Below are positions 30,164 through 40,669 of a DNA stretch of 64,000 nucleotides, piece by piece; within the stretch, counting starts at the first letter, position 1, and the number at the start of each line of letters is the position of its first letter. The stretch covers positions 124,001 through 188,000 of the forward strand of contig CACIJY010000001.1 of the NCBI GenBank assembly GCA_902587095.1, read 5' to 3'. The DNA is from an uncultured Pelagibacteraceae bacterium. GTDB taxonomy: Bacteria; Pseudomonadota; Alphaproteobacteria; Pelagibacterales; Pelagibacteraceae. A program made the position numbers and the translations under genes. The notes under the pieces were generated by a model. It did not search any database and had not been told where the DNA came from. It worked only from the letters and a program-made list of their open reading frames with translations.

Positions 30164-31377
30164 TGAATTATAAAAATAATAATTTTTACATTGAAAAAAT
30201 TAAAGCAGAAAATTTAATTAAGAAATATGGGTCACCGATTTATTGTTATTCTAACAAAAGATTAATCGAAAATATTAATAATTTCAAAAATTCATTTAAA
30301 TCTTTTAGTCCTTTAATTTGTTTCTCTGTTAAATCGAATTATAATTCAGCGATACTTAGGATAATTAAAGAGAACGGCCTAGGAGCTGATGTTGTATCTG
30401 ATGGTGAATTAAAAAAAGTATTATCTTTAGGTTTTAAGCCAAATAAAATTGTATATTCGGGTGTTGGAAAAAAATTTGAAGAGCTAAGATTTGCAATTAG
30501 CAAAAATATACTCCTTATAAATGTTGAATCTGAAAGTGAATTAAAAAATATACAAAAATTAGCTAGAAAATTTAGGAAAAAAGTGAGTGTAGGTTTAAGA
30601 TTAAACCCAAATATAGATGCAAAAACTAATACAAAAATATCGACAGGAAGAATCCAAGATAAATTTGGTTTAAATAGTAGTGATATTATTAAAATTTTAA
30701 ATAAATTTAAAAACTCGAAAAATATAGAAATTAAATGTTTAAGCGTTCACATTGGAAGCCAGATAACACAAAACAAACCCTACAATAATGTACTTGTTGC
30801 TATAAATAAAATTTTATCAAAATCTAAATATAAATTTGAATATATTGATTTAGGAGGAGGTATGGGTATAAAATATATTAAAGATAACAAAAAATTAGAC
30901 TACTCAAAACTTTCAAAAAATATCTATAAATTTTCAAAAAAAAATAATTGTAAGATTATTTTTGAGCCAGGTCGCTCTATTGTTGGAAACACTGCTGTTT
31001 TGCTTACAAAAGTAATTTATATAAAAAACAGTTCGAACAAGAAATTTATTATTATAGATGCTGGTATGAACGACTTGATACGTCCTGCTTTATATAATGC
31101 TACACATGATATAATACCATTAACTAAAAAATCATCTAGAAATTCTAACTCTCACGACTTTGTTGGGCCAATATGTGAAACATCTGATCGTTTCCTTAAA
31201 ACAAAAAATTATCAAAAAATTAATGAGGGGGATAATTTAGCAATCAAAGATGTTGGGGCATATGGAATAGTTTTATCTTCAAATTACAATTTAAGACCTC
31301 GCCCAGTTGAATTTATTATTAAAAATTCAAAGATTAAAAAGATCAGTAAAAAACAAAGATTAAATGACATAATTTAA
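30163..31377 (+). CDS. lysA: Diaminopimelate decarboxylase
   Basis: ORF 404 aa; CFSVKSNYNSAILRI (PLP Lys), HIGSQI, GGGMGIKY, EPGRSIVG, GPICETSDRF. Confidence 0.95.
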   Translation: MNYKNNNFYIEKIKAENLIKKYGSPIYCYSNKRLIENINNFKNSFKSFSPLICFSVKSNYNSAILRIIKENGLGADVVSDGELKKVLSLGFKPNKIVYSGVGKKFEELRFAISKNILLINVESESELKNIQKLARKFRKKVSVGLRLNPNIDAKTNTKISTGRIQDKFGLNSSDIIKILNKFKNSKNIEIKCLSVHIGSQITQNKPYNNVLVAINKILSKSKYKFEYIDLGGGMGIKYIKDNKKLDYSKLSKNIYKFSKKNNCKIIFEPGRSIVGNTAVLLTKVIYIKNSSNKKFIIIDAGMNDLIRPALYNATHDIIPLTKKSSRNSNSHDFVGPICETSDRFLKTKNYQKINEGDNLAIKDVGAYGIVLSSNYNLRPRPVEFIIKNSKIKKISKKQRLNDII

Positions 31378-31381
31378 TTAA

Positions 31382-32083
31382 ATGATAAGAAATATTATTT
31401 TTTTATTCGTTTTCTATTTTGGTTTAATATTTCTATTAATTTTATTCACACCAAGTTTAATACTCCCTCAATATGTAGTAAGACTGGGTGGTAAATTCTT
31501 AGGTAATTGGACTAGTTTTTGCCTCAAGTATATAATGGGCACCAAAATTGAGGTTAAAGGAATTGAAAATATTTCAAATAATCAAAAATATTTTGTAGCA
31601 TCTTCACATCAGTCAATTTTCGAGACTTTTTTTTTACAGACAATATTTGATAAACCGGTTTTTATACTAAAGAAAGAACTCACAAAAATTCCTTTATTTG
31701 GATGGTATTTAAAAAAAATGGGATGCATAGCGATTGATAGAAATAAAATATCTAAAGAAAATCTCAATTTTTCTGATGAAGTAGGTAAGGTGATTAAGGA
31801 TACAGATAAAATCTTAATAATTTTTCCACAAGGTACTAGGAAGAGTTTTGATGATAGATCAAAATTTAAAAAAGGTTTTTCTAGAATTTACAATGATCTA
31901 AATATTGCATGTTTGCCAGTTGCAATTAACTCAGGAAAGGTTTGGCCCAAACATGGAAAAATAATTCCCAGTCAGAAAATCACAGTTTCAATTTTAAGTA
32001 TCATTCCTCCAGGGATTGAACAAAAAAAGTTAACTAATCAGGTTGAGCAAAATATATATGATGAGCTCAATAAAATTTCTTGA
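31382..32083 (+). CDS. plsC: 1-acyl-sn-glycerol-3-phosphate acyltransferase
   Basis: ORF 233 aa; SSHQSIFETFF (HX4-like motif variant), IIFPQGTRKSF. Confidence 0.88.
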   Translation: MIRNIIFLFVFYFGLIFLLILFTPSLILPQYVVRLGGKFLGNWTSFCLKYIMGTKIEVKGIENISNNQKYFVASSHQSIFETFFLQTIFDKPVFILKKELTKIPLFGWYLKKMGCIAIDRNKISKENLNFSDEVGKVIKDTDKILIIFPQGTRKSFDDRSKFKKGFSRIYNDLNIACLPVAINSGKVWPKHGKIIPSQKITVSILSIIPPGIEQKKLTNQVEQNIYDELNKIS

Positions 32084-32088
32084 AAGAA

Positions 32089-33201
32089 TTAGCCTTTCAT
32101 TGGCATAATTACATATATGCTATCGAAGTCACTTGGATCTTTAATTAACGCAGGTGAGGAGATATCATTGAAATAAATTTCAATATTCTCTCCTTCTAGC
32201 TGACTAGCTACATCAACTAAATATTTTGAATTGAAACTTATATCTAATTCATGGTCAAAGTTTACAGAAAGGGTTTCTTTGCCATCACCGCTGTTTGCGT
32301 TATTAACTGATAAATCTAATTTATTTTTTGATAAGCTAAATCTGACACCATCTTTTTTGTCAGCAGAAACAGATGCTACCCTGTCTACGCTATTTTGAAA
32401 CAATTCTAAATCAGCTTCTAATTTTTTTTTATTATTTTTCGGTATTACCTGAATATAATTTGGAAATTTTCCATCTATAACTTTAGAAGTTAAAATACTA
32501 TTATTTAGAATAAATTTTATTTTAGATTTGGTATTTAAAAGTTTTATGTTTCCATTAAAATTTTCTAAAATAGAACATAGTTGATAAATAGTTTTTTTAG
32601 GTAAAATTATCGGTTCAAATTTTATATTTTGATCCAATCTCATTTTAGAAATTGACATTCTGTGTGAGTCAGTTGATACAGCTGTTAAATAATTCTTTTC
32701 TTCATTTTGAGTAAAATGTAAGAAAATACCACTTAAATAATGTCTTGTTTCATCATTTGATATAGAAAACCTACATTTATTTAAAAGTTTTAAAAAACTT
32801 TGAGAATTTAAAATTATATCTTCACCGTTTAAATCATCCTCAGATAAGGGAAATTCTTTTGAGTCAATGCAGTTTAATTTAAAAATAGATTTTTCAGACT
32901 CAAGTTGTAATTTGTTTTCGGATATAGTTTCGATATTTATTTTTTTTCCTGAGGAAAATTTTCTGACTATATCATGCATAATGGATGAGTTTGTAGTGGT
33001 TTCTCCCTCCTCAGTAATTTCAACATTTGAGATATTATGTACAAATATCATATCTAGATCTGTTGCTGTGATTTTAATAGATTTATCTTTAGCTTGTAAT
33101 AATACGTTTGACAATATTGGCAAGGTGCTTCTTCGCTCTATTACATTTTGACAAAATCCTAAAGACTCCTGCAAATCTTTCTGATTAATACTAAATTTCA
33201 T
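32089..33201 (-). CDS. dnaN: DNA polymerase III beta sliding clamp
   Basis: ORF 370 aa; N-term MKFSINQKDLQESLGFCQNVIERRSTLPILSNVLL; ends YVIMPMKG. Confidence 0.95.
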   Translation of the reverse strand: MKFSINQKDLQESLGFCQNVIERRSTLPILSNVLLQAKDKSIKITATDLDMIFVHNISNVEITEEGETTTNSSIMHDIVRKFSSGKKINIETISENKLQLESEKSIFKLNCIDSKEFPLSEDDLNGEDIILNSQSFLKLLNKCRFSISNDETRHYLSGIFLHFTQNEEKNYLTAVSTDSHRMSISKMRLDQNIKFEPIILPKKTIYQLCSILENFNGNIKLLNTKSKIKFILNNSILTSKVIDGKFPNYIQVIPKNNKKKLEADLELFQNSVDRVASVSADKKDGVRFSLSKNKLDLSVNNANSGDGKETLSVNFDHELDISFNSKYLVDVASQLEGENIEIYFNDISSPALIKDPSDFDSIYVIMPMKG

Positions 33202-34579
33202 TTTCTTTTTTATATAAAATTTGGTTTTTTAAATTATCGATACCATTTGATATTTCAACATTTTCAGTTTTCAATTTTTCAATAGTTTTGACTGAGTGAA
33301 TTACAGTAGTGTGATCTCTATTGGAAAATTCTCTTCCAATTTCAGGCAGAGATTTAGTAGTGAGTATTTTTGAAAGGTAAATTGCGACTTGTCTTGGTCT
33401 TACTAAATATCTTGATCTTCTAGATGAAAGCATTTCATTTTTACTTATTTTAAAATACTTGCAGACTAATGTTTGAATATTATCTATTGTTATATTGGTT
33501 TCATTTACATTTAATAAATCTTTTAAAATAATTTTTACTTCATTTAAATTCGGGACTCTATTATAAATTCTTGAGAAAGACGCCACTCTATTTAAAGAAC
33601 CTACTAACTCTCTAATACTATTTCTAATTTCATCGGAGATAAATTTTAGAATTTCCTCTGATATACTTAATTTTTCTTTGTATAAAAGATTTATCTCATC
33701 AATTTTGGTTTTTAAAATTTTAAAACGTAATTCTGACTCTGGATTTTGAATATCTACAACAAGCCCTCCAGAAAACCTTGATTTTATTCTCTCTTGGATT
33801 TTAATTAACTTATTTGGCGGCCTGTCTGCGGATAATATCACTTGTGACCCTTTGTCAATTAAGGAATTAAAAGTATGAAAAAACTCTTCTTGCATTGCTT
33901 CTTTTCCATTCATAAATTGAATATCATCAATAATTAATACATCTGTATTTCTAAAATTATCTTTAAACTTAACCATTTCATTTGATTTAATTGATTTTAC
34001 AAACTGATACATAAACCTTTCTGCTGATATAAACGTGACTTTATTTTCGTTTTTTAATTCAAGGCCTATAGCATTAAGTAAATGAGTTTTTCCCATTCCT
34101 ACTCCTGCATATACATATAATGGATTGTAATGTGCAATTTTTTCACAAACTTTTTTAGAAGCTTCAAACGCAAGCTTATTACTCGCGCCGATGACAAAGT
34201 TATCAAATGATTTATTCTGATCTATTCTGTTATATTGTAAGAAAGAATCTTTAATAAAGGATATCTTCGTATCTTGTAGCTTTTCTATATTATTGCTGCT
34301 GTTATCTATTTTATTGTCAATTTTAAATTCAACTCTTATTATTTCTTTGTTAAAATTTTTAATAATTTTCAAAATTTGATCGAGATATCTTGAAACAATC
34401 CAGTCTCTCAAAAATCTAGTTGATACAGATACCAAAATATAATTACTATACTTTTCCTCAAATATAATTTTCTTTAACCAACTTTCATAGATTTCGATAC
34501 CAAATTGATTTCGTAATTCTTTTTGAATGATTTCCCAATTAAAATTTTTATCTATATTTACATTTAAATTATTTTTCAT
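33191..34579 (-). CDS. dnaA: Chromosomal replication initiator DnaA
   Basis: ORF 462 aa; NPLYVYAGVGMGKTHLLNAIG, VLIIDDIQFM, domain IV SRRSRYLVRPRQVAIYL...GREFSNRDHTTVIHSV. Confidence 0.97.
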   Translation of the reverse strand: MKNNLNVNIDKNFNWEIIQKELRNQFGIEIYESWLKKIIFEEKYSNYILVSVSTRFLRDWIVSRYLDQILKIIKNFNKEIIRVEFKIDNKIDNSSNNIEKLQDTKISFIKDSFLQYNRIDQNKSFDNFVIGASNKLAFEASKKVCEKIAHYNPLYVYAGVGMGKTHLLNAIGLELKNENKVTFISAERFMYQFVKSIKSNEMVKFKDNFRNTDVLIIDDIQFMNGKEAMQEEFFHTFNSLIDKGSQVILSADRPPNKLIKIQERIKSRFSGGLVVDIQNPESELRFKILKTKIDEINLLYKEKLSISEEILKFISDEIRNSIRELVGSLNRVASFSRIYNRVPNLNEVKIILKDLLNVNETNITIDNIQTLVCKYFKISKNEMLSSRRSRYLVRPRQVAIYLSKILTTKSLPEIGREFSNRDHTTVIHSVKTIEKLKTENVEISNGIDNLKNQILYKKENEI

Positions 34580-34832
34580 TGAGAAAGACCATCTAAAATC
34601 TTAGATATAAATTTTCAATAAAATTTTTTGATTTAAATAAAAAAAATAAAATCCTTAATTGAATAAATTCTGAATTGAAATTTTTATTTTAAGATAGTAA
34701 AAAAATAATTACTAAAACTTTTCTTTTATTTTCAAATTTTGTTTGACTCAATATATTGTTAAATAAATTTTGACTTGTTTATATATAGTGTAAGTAAATT
34801 TAAGGTTGTTTTTATTCGTAACCCTAGGTTGA

Positions 34833-35093
34833 CTAAAGAGCACTAATCTTTCTAGTTAGCCTTGAAATGTTTCTGGAAGCATTGCCCTTTTTTATTACTC
34901 CAGTTTTAGCTATCTTCATTAATTCTGAATTCAACTTAGGCAAGTATGATAGTGCTTTCTTTTTATCTTTATTTTCAATTAAACCGTTCATTTTTTTTAA
35001 AGCTAGCTTATACCTGCTTTTTCTAGCTTTATTGACAGAAGTTTGTTTTTTAATTCTTCTTATTCTTTTAATTGCTGATTTAGTATTTGCCAT
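34833..35093 (-). CDS. rpsT: 30S ribosomal protein S20
   Basis: ORF 34833..35132; real start ATG 35093 giving MANTKSAIKRIRRIKKQTSVNKARKSRYK. Confidence 0.95.
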   Translation of the reverse strand: MANTKSAIKRIRRIKKQTSVNKARKSRYKLALKKMNGLIENKDKKKALSYLPKLNSELMKIAKTGVIKKGNASRNISRLTRKISAL

Positions 35094-35141
35094 TAGACGC
35101 GATGGTATAACCTTAGAAAGGGATACGGTCAATATTTTTTT

Positions 35142-35996
35142 TTAAGTTTGACAAAAATTACAAATAAAGGTCGATCTATTTGATATATATCTTTTTCGGA
35201 TAATTCCTTTACATTTGTTTTTAGCACATTTCATATTTTCCCTATTATAAACAGAAAATTTTGTTTGAAAACTTCCGCTACCACCAGAAATACTTTTAAA
35301 GTCTCTAATTGATGAACCACCAAATTTTATTGCATTCTTAAGAATTATTCTAGAAAATTTAATTATTTTCATTAATTCCATTGTACTTAATTTTCTAACA
35401 CTTTTCATAGGCAAAATTTGAGATTTATATAATATTTCGTTAGCGTAAATGTTGCCTATACCTGAAACAATTTTTTGATCTAACAAAAGATTTTTAATAC
35501 TTTTGTTTCTGTTTTTAATTTTATTTTTTAAATATATTAAATTAAAGCCTTTATCTAATGCCTCTGGCCCAATTCTTTTGAAATAATTTTCAAAGTCATA
35601 TTTGTTCTTCAATATCTTAAAATATCCAAATCTTCTAGGATCATTATAAATTAATTTAATTCTATCAAACTCAATAACTATATGATTATGTTTTTTTGGC
35701 AAATTTGGGTTACTATAAAAACTTAAATTTGTAATATTTTTGTTAGTAGGAATATGTAAGGTTCCTGACATACCTAGGTGTAAAACTGTATAAAAGTTAT
35801 TACCAAAATCAAATATAATATATTTAGATTTTCTTTTGACATTTTTTACAATTTTATTTTTTAAAACGCATTCAAAACTTTTAGGAACCTTAAACCTTAA
35901 ATTTCGATTGTTAACTGTAATTTTAATAATTTTACGGTTTATAATCGTCTTTTTTAGTGAACGTGTGACTACTTCTACTTCTGGTAATTCTGGCAT
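35142..35996 (-). CDS. mutM: Formamidopyrimidine-DNA glycosylase
   Basis: ORF 284 aa; N-term MPELPEVEVVTRSL, QKIVSGIGNIYANEILY, C-term zinc finger region CAKNKCKGIIRKRYISNRSTFICNFCQ. Confidence 0.96.
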   Translation of the reverse strand: MPELPEVEVVTRSLKKTIINRKIIKITVNNRNLRFKVPKSFECVLKNKIVKNVKRKSKYIIFDFGNNFYTVLHLGMSGTLHIPTNKNITNLSFYSNPNLPKKHNHIVIEFDRIKLIYNDPRRFGYFKILKNKYDFENYFKRIGPEALDKGFNLIYLKNKIKNRNKSIKNLLLDQKIVSGIGNIYANEILYKSQILPMKSVRKLSTMELMKIIKFSRIILKNAIKFGGSSIRDFKSISGGSGSFQTKFSVYNRENMKCAKNKCKGIIRKRYISNRSTFICNFCQT

Positions 35997-36030
35997 TTAA
36001 TATTATATTAACAAAAATAATATTATTACT

Positions 36031-36735
36031 ATGCAACAAAATCTTCAGCAAAAAAAAGGTTTAGTGAAAAGTGTTTTTGACACAGTTTATAATAAATACG
36101 ATTTAATGAATGACTTTATGTCATTTGGTATACACAGATACTGGAAGAAAGAATTAATAAGGCAAATGAACCCATCATCAAATGATACTCTAGTTGATGT
36201 AGCTTGTGGTACAGGAGATGTAGCAAAACTATTTTCAGATATTAATAATAATAAATCAAAAATATTATGTGTAGACTTCAACCAAAAAATGCTAGGTGAA
36301 GGAAAAAAAAGACTTAAAAATTATAAGAACATTAAATGGAAACTCTCTAGTGCAGAAAATTTAAATTTACCCAGTAATAGTTTTGATTTTTATACAATTA
36401 GTTTTGGACTAAGAAACACTAAAAATTTAGATAAATCAATTAAAGAAGCTTACAGAGTATTAAAAAAGGGTGGAAGATTTTTTTGTTTAGAATTTTCAAA
36501 AATTCAAAATCAAAATTTAGAAATTTTATATAAAAATTACTCTAAGTTAATTCCAACAATTGGCAAAATAGTTGTAGGGGAAAGTAAACCATATAAATAT
36601 TTAATAGAAAGTATTGAAAATTTTGTAAATCAAAAAGAGTTAATTGAAATTTTAAAGAGTAACAAATTTTATAAACCAAATTATAAAAATTTATCAGGAG
36701 GCATAGTTTCAATTCATTCAGGCTGGAAAATATGA
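36031..36735 (+). CDS. ubiE: Demethylmenaquinone/ubiquinone methyltransferase
   Basis: ORF 234 aa; VFDTVYNKYDLMNDFMSFGIHRYWK, DVACGTGDVAK. Confidence 0.95.
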   Translation: MQQNLQQKKGLVKSVFDTVYNKYDLMNDFMSFGIHRYWKKELIRQMNPSSNDTLVDVACGTGDVAKLFSDINNNKSKILCVDFNQKMLGEGKKRLKNYKNIKWKLSSAENLNLPSNSFDFYTISFGLRNTKNLDKSIKEAYRVLKKGGRFFCLEFSKIQNQNLEILYKNYSKLIPTIGKIVVGESKPYKYLIESIENFVNQKELIEILKSNKFYKPNYKNLSGGIVSIHSGWKI

Positions 36736-38291
36736 TAAATAAAATTTTTATTCTATTTAAGATTGCAAGAAAAATAGGCTCTTCAGACATTATAGAAATT
36801 GTGGATAGATCTCATAAAATTCCATTTTTTATCAAATTATTTTTTAATTTGGTCTCATTATCTTTAAGTAAAAAACAAAAAAAAACAGGTCGTACGGATG
36901 ATTTAAGTTCTACAATTCAAGATTTGGGGACTACTTTTATAAAACTTGGACAATTCTTAGCAACAAGACCGGATATCATCGGGGAAGAACTTACGAAAAA
37001 TTTAGAAAAATTGCAGGATAAATTGCCACCATTCTCAAAATCATTAGCTGAAAATATAATTAAGGAGGAACTTGGAGAGTTAACATCAAAAAATATAATT
37101 GAGTTCTCTGATCCTATTGCAGCGGCATCAATTGCACAAGTTCATAAAGCTAAGATAAACGAGGGTAATACCATTAAGGATGTAGCTATAAAAGTTTTAA
37201 GACCAAATATTAAAGAAATATTTAATTCAGAAATTGATGCAATAATGATGTTGGCTTATTTGATAGAAACGTTAATTCCAAAGACTAAAAGATTAAAATT
37301 AATTGAAGTTGTCTTTTTATTCAAAGAAATAACTAATCATGAAATGGACCTCAGATTTGAGGCAGCTGCAGCTAACGAATATTTAGAGAATACTAAAAAT
37401 GATTTAGGTTTTAATGTGCCTAAAATATATTGGAATTTTACTAGTGAAAGTGTGCTGACTTTAGATTGGGTTGATGGAATATCTATAAGAGAAAAAGATA
37501 AATTAATTGACAGTGGAAAAAATACTTCAAAAATTGCAACTGACTTAATACAACATTTTTTAAGACAAGCTGTTAGGGATGGTTTTTTTCATGCTGATAT
37601 GCATCAAGGAAATATTTTTATTAATTCATCAGGACAAATTGTACCAATAGATTTTGGAATTATGGGTAGAATTGATAAAATGAATAGGAGATATCTTGCT
37701 GAGATATTATTTGGTTTTGTAAGTCGAGATTATAAGAAAGTAGCTGAGGTTCATTTAGTTGCAGGATTAGTGCCTAAAAATGTTTCAGTTGATGAACTTG
37801 CTCAAGCGTTAAGATCAATTGGAGAACCAATATTTGGTCAAAGTGTTAAAGATATATCTGGTGGAAAATTATTAAAACAATTGTTTGATATTACTGAAAA
37901 ATTTAACATGCAAACACAGCCACAACTTCTGTTACTTCAAAAAACAATGGTAGTTGTTGAAGGGGTCTCAAGAAAGTTAGATCCAAATACTAATATATGG
38001 GAAACCTCAAGACCAGTACTAGAAAACTGGTTAAAAGAAACAAAAGATCCAATTAAAAATGTTGTGGACTCTTTAAAAGACTCTGCGGAGATTTTAAAAA
38101 AAATTCCAGAATTTCCAAAAGTTATGGAAAACGCAAACCAAGCTTTGGCATTTTTAGCTAGTGGTCAAATTCCGCAAAATACTAATTCTTATTCCTCACT
38201 AACTGAGAAGAAAAACGAGATGAAATCTCTGAGAAATCAAAGTATTATTGGTTTATTAATACTTGTTTTTTTAGGTGTCATAGTATTTTAA
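36732..38291 (+). CDS. ubiB: Ubiquinone biosynthesis kinase-like protein
   Basis: ORF 519 aa; GTTFIKLGQFLATRPDI, PIAAASIAQVHKA, GFFHADMHQGNIFI, PIDFGIMG. Confidence 0.95.
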   Translation: MINKIFILFKIARKIGSSDIIEIVDRSHKIPFFIKLFFNLVSLSLSKKQKKTGRTDDLSSTIQDLGTTFIKLGQFLATRPDIIGEELTKNLEKLQDKLPPFSKSLAENIIKEELGELTSKNIIEFSDPIAAASIAQVHKAKINEGNTIKDVAIKVLRPNIKEIFNSEIDAIMMLAYLIETLIPKTKRLKLIEVVFLFKEITNHEMDLRFEAAAANEYLENTKNDLGFNVPKIYWNFTSESVLTLDWVDGISIREKDKLIDSGKNTSKIATDLIQHFLRQAVRDGFFHADMHQGNIFINSSGQIVPIDFGIMGRIDKMNRRYLAEILFGFVSRDYKKVAEVHLVAGLVPKNVSVDELAQALRSIGEPIFGQSVKDISGGKLLKQLFDITEKFNMQTQPQLLLLQKTMVVVEGVSRKLDPNTNIWETSRPVLENWLKETKDPIKNVVDSLKDSAEILKKIPEFPKVMENANQALAFLASGQIPQNTNSYSSLTEKKNEMKSLRNQSIIGLLILVFLGVIVF

Positions 38292-38297
38292 TTCAAT

Positions 38298-39506
38298 ATG
38301 AATTTTTTAGAAAAAAAAAAAATATTACTTATAATTTCTGGTGGAATAGCAGCTTACAAAGCTTTAGATTTAATCAGATCTCTCATAAAAATTCAGTGTG
38401 AAATTAAAACTATACTAACAAAAGGCGGTTCTGAATTTGTTACGCCTTTATCTATTGCTTCACTTTCAAAAAATAAAGTTTATTCAGATATATACTCCGT
38501 TGAAAATGAGTCTGAGATGGACCATATTTCCCTATCAAGATGGGCAGATTTAATACTTATAGCTCCAGCTACCTCAAATATTATTGCTAAGATGAGTCAA
38601 GGTATAAGTGATGATTTAGCAACAACTGTTGTTCAAGCATCTAATAAAAGCATATTTGTTTGTCCTGCTATGAACGTAAGAATGTGGGAACATACATCAA
38701 ACAAACAAAATTTAGAAAAAATTAAAAGCTATAATTACAGGATCATAGGGCCATTTAATGGAGAAATGGCATGCGGAGAATATGGTGATGGACGAATGGC
38801 TGATATAGAGTATATACTTAATGAACTTGATAATTATTTTAAATCCAAAAGCGATAATAAAAAATTTAGAGCAATTGTTACGGCAGGTCCTACACGAGAA
38901 TATATAGACCCAGTTAGATATATTTCAAACAGATCAAGTGGAAAGCAAGGCTACGAGATAGCAAAATCATTATTTAATAATGGTTTTGATACAACTTTAA
39001 TTTCTGGTCCATCAAAGCTTACCCCTGATCCAAACATTAATTTATTAAAAGTAAATACTGCTGAAGAAATGTATCAGAGGACAATAGAAAATTTACCGTG
39101 TGATGTTGCAATTTTTTGCGCAGCAGTAGGGGATTTTAAAGTAAAAAATTTAAGTGAAAATAAAATAAAAAAAAATAATGATTTAAAATTGGATTTCGAA
39201 AAAAATATAGATATTCTGAAGTTAATATCAAAAAGTAATAATAAACCAAAATTAGTCATAGGTTTTTCTGCAGAAACTGATAACTTACACTTAAATAGTA
39301 AACAAAAACTACAAAGTAAAGGTTGTGATTGGATAATAGCCAATGATGTTAGCAAAAATGATATTGGGTTTGACTCTGATTTTAATGAGGTTTCAATATT
39401 TTATAAAGATGAAAAAGTTGAAAATGAAAATATTTCTAAAACTTATAAATCAGTAGTAGCTGATGAAATTGTGAAAAGGATTATCAATCGGCTGAATTTG
39501 ATTTGA
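38298..39506 (+). CDS. coaBC: Bifunctional phosphopantothenoylcysteine decarboxylase/synthetase
   Basis: ORF 402 aa; ISGGIAAYKALDLIR, PAMNVRMWEH, TAGPTREYIDPVRYISNRSSGKQGY. Confidence 0.95.
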   Translation: MNFLEKKKILLIISGGIAAYKALDLIRSLIKIQCEIKTILTKGGSEFVTPLSIASLSKNKVYSDIYSVENESEMDHISLSRWADLILIAPATSNIIAKMSQGISDDLATTVVQASNKSIFVCPAMNVRMWEHTSNKQNLEKIKSYNYRIIGPFNGEMACGEYGDGRMADIEYILNELDNYFKSKSDNKKFRAIVTAGPTREYIDPVRYISNRSSGKQGYEIAKSLFNNGFDTTLISGPSKLTPDPNINLLKVNTAEEMYQRTIENLPCDVAIFCAAVGDFKVKNLSENKIKKNNDLKLDFEKNIDILKLISKSNNKPKLVIGFSAETDNLHLNSKQKLQSKGCDWIIANDVSKNDIGFDSDFNEVSIFYKDEKVENENISKTYKSVVADEIVKRIINRLNLI

Positions 39507-39946
39507 TGGTCAAAATATTAATTAAAAAGACTTGTAAAGAAGTAATCACTCCAAAATACAAAACCGATGGCTCGTCTGGAGTGGATTTATCTGCATTTTT
39601 AGATAAAGAAGTTGTAATTAAACCAAACAGCTCAGAGTTAATTCCAACAGGGTTGCAAGTTGCAATACCTGAGGAATTGGAAATTCAAATAAGGCCTAGA
39701 TCAGGTTTGGCTGCAAAAGAAAGCATAGGTGTATTAAATTCTCCTGGCACTATAGATAGTGACTATAGAGGTGAATTAAAAATTATTTTATTCAATCATA
39801 GTAACAAAGATTTCATAATTAATAATGGTGATAGAATTGCTCAAATGGTTTTAGTTCCAATTCTTAAAATGGAATTTGAGGAAGTTGATAGTTTACCTGA
39901 CACTGTTAGAGGTCAAGGTGGTTTCGGGTCCACAGGAAAAAAATGA
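39506..39946 (+). CDS. dut: dUTPase
   Basis: ORF 39503..39946; ATG at 39506 in TGATG overlap; GSSGVDLSAF, RPRSGLAAKESIGVLNSPGTIDSDYRGE, RGQGGFGSTGK. Confidence 0.96.
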   Translation: MVKILIKKTCKEVITPKYKTDGSSGVDLSAFLDKEVVIKPNSSELIPTGLQVAIPEELEIQIRPRSGLAAKESIGVLNSPGTIDSDYRGELKIILFNHSNKDFIINNGDRIAQMVLVPILKMEFEEVDSLPDTVRGQGGFGSTGKK

Positions 39947-40668
39947 GCCTAACAAATAATGAAATAGAAAGATATTCGAGGCAAATTATTCTTAAAGATA
40001 TAGGTGTCAGTGGGCAAAAAAAACTTAAGAAATCAAAAGTTTTAATCGTAGGTCTTGGAGGACTAGGTTGTCCTGCGGCAGAATACTTGAGTAGAGCTGG
40101 AGTTGGAACAATAGGCTTAATTGATCATGATAAAGTTAGTTTATCAAATATTCATAGACAATCTATATTTACTGCTAGTGATATTAAAAAATATAAAGTT
40201 GATGTAGTAAAACAAAGAATAAAAAAAGTTAATTCTAACGTGAAAATAAAAAGTTTTAAGAAAAAAATTGACAATTTTAATATAAGAAAAATAATGAAAT
40301 CATTTGATATAATAATAGATGGTACCGATAACTTTAGTAGTAAATTTTTAATAAATAAATTTTCTAAAATATTAAGAAAAGTTTTTATCTCTGGAGCGAT
40401 TGGAAAATTTGATGGACATATTTTTGGTTTCAACTTTTCAAAAAAAACAAAACCTTGTTTGGAATCTTTTTACCAAGGTATACCTGTTGACGGTATACCC
40501 ACTTGTGAAGAAGATGGAGTAATTGGCACAGTTGCAGGTATAGTTGGAAATATTCAAGCAAATGAAGCAATTAAATATATTCTAGGCGTAGGAAGGCGTT
40601 TAAATGGCAAAGTTTTAATTATTAATTTGTTAAATTTAGAATTCAGAATATGTAATTTAGTAAAATAA
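39943..40668 (+). CDS. HesA/MoeB/ThiF-family adenylyltransferase
   Basis: ORF 241 aa; RYSRQIILKDIGVSGQKKLKKSKVLIVGLGGLGCPAAEYL, DGTDNF, GTVAGIVGNIQANEAIKYIL. Confidence 0.92.
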   Translation: MSLTNNEIERYSRQIILKDIGVSGQKKLKKSKVLIVGLGGLGCPAAEYLSRAGVGTIGLIDHDKVSLSNIHRQSIFTASDIKKYKVDVVKQRIKKVNSNVKIKSFKKKIDNFNIRKIMKSFDIIIDGTDNFSSKFLINKFSKILRKVFISGAIGKFDGHIFGFNFSKKTKPCLESFYQGIPVDGIPTCEEDGVIGTVAGIVGNIQANEAIKYILGVGRRLNGKVLIINLLNLEFRICNLVK

Positions 40669-40669
40669 A

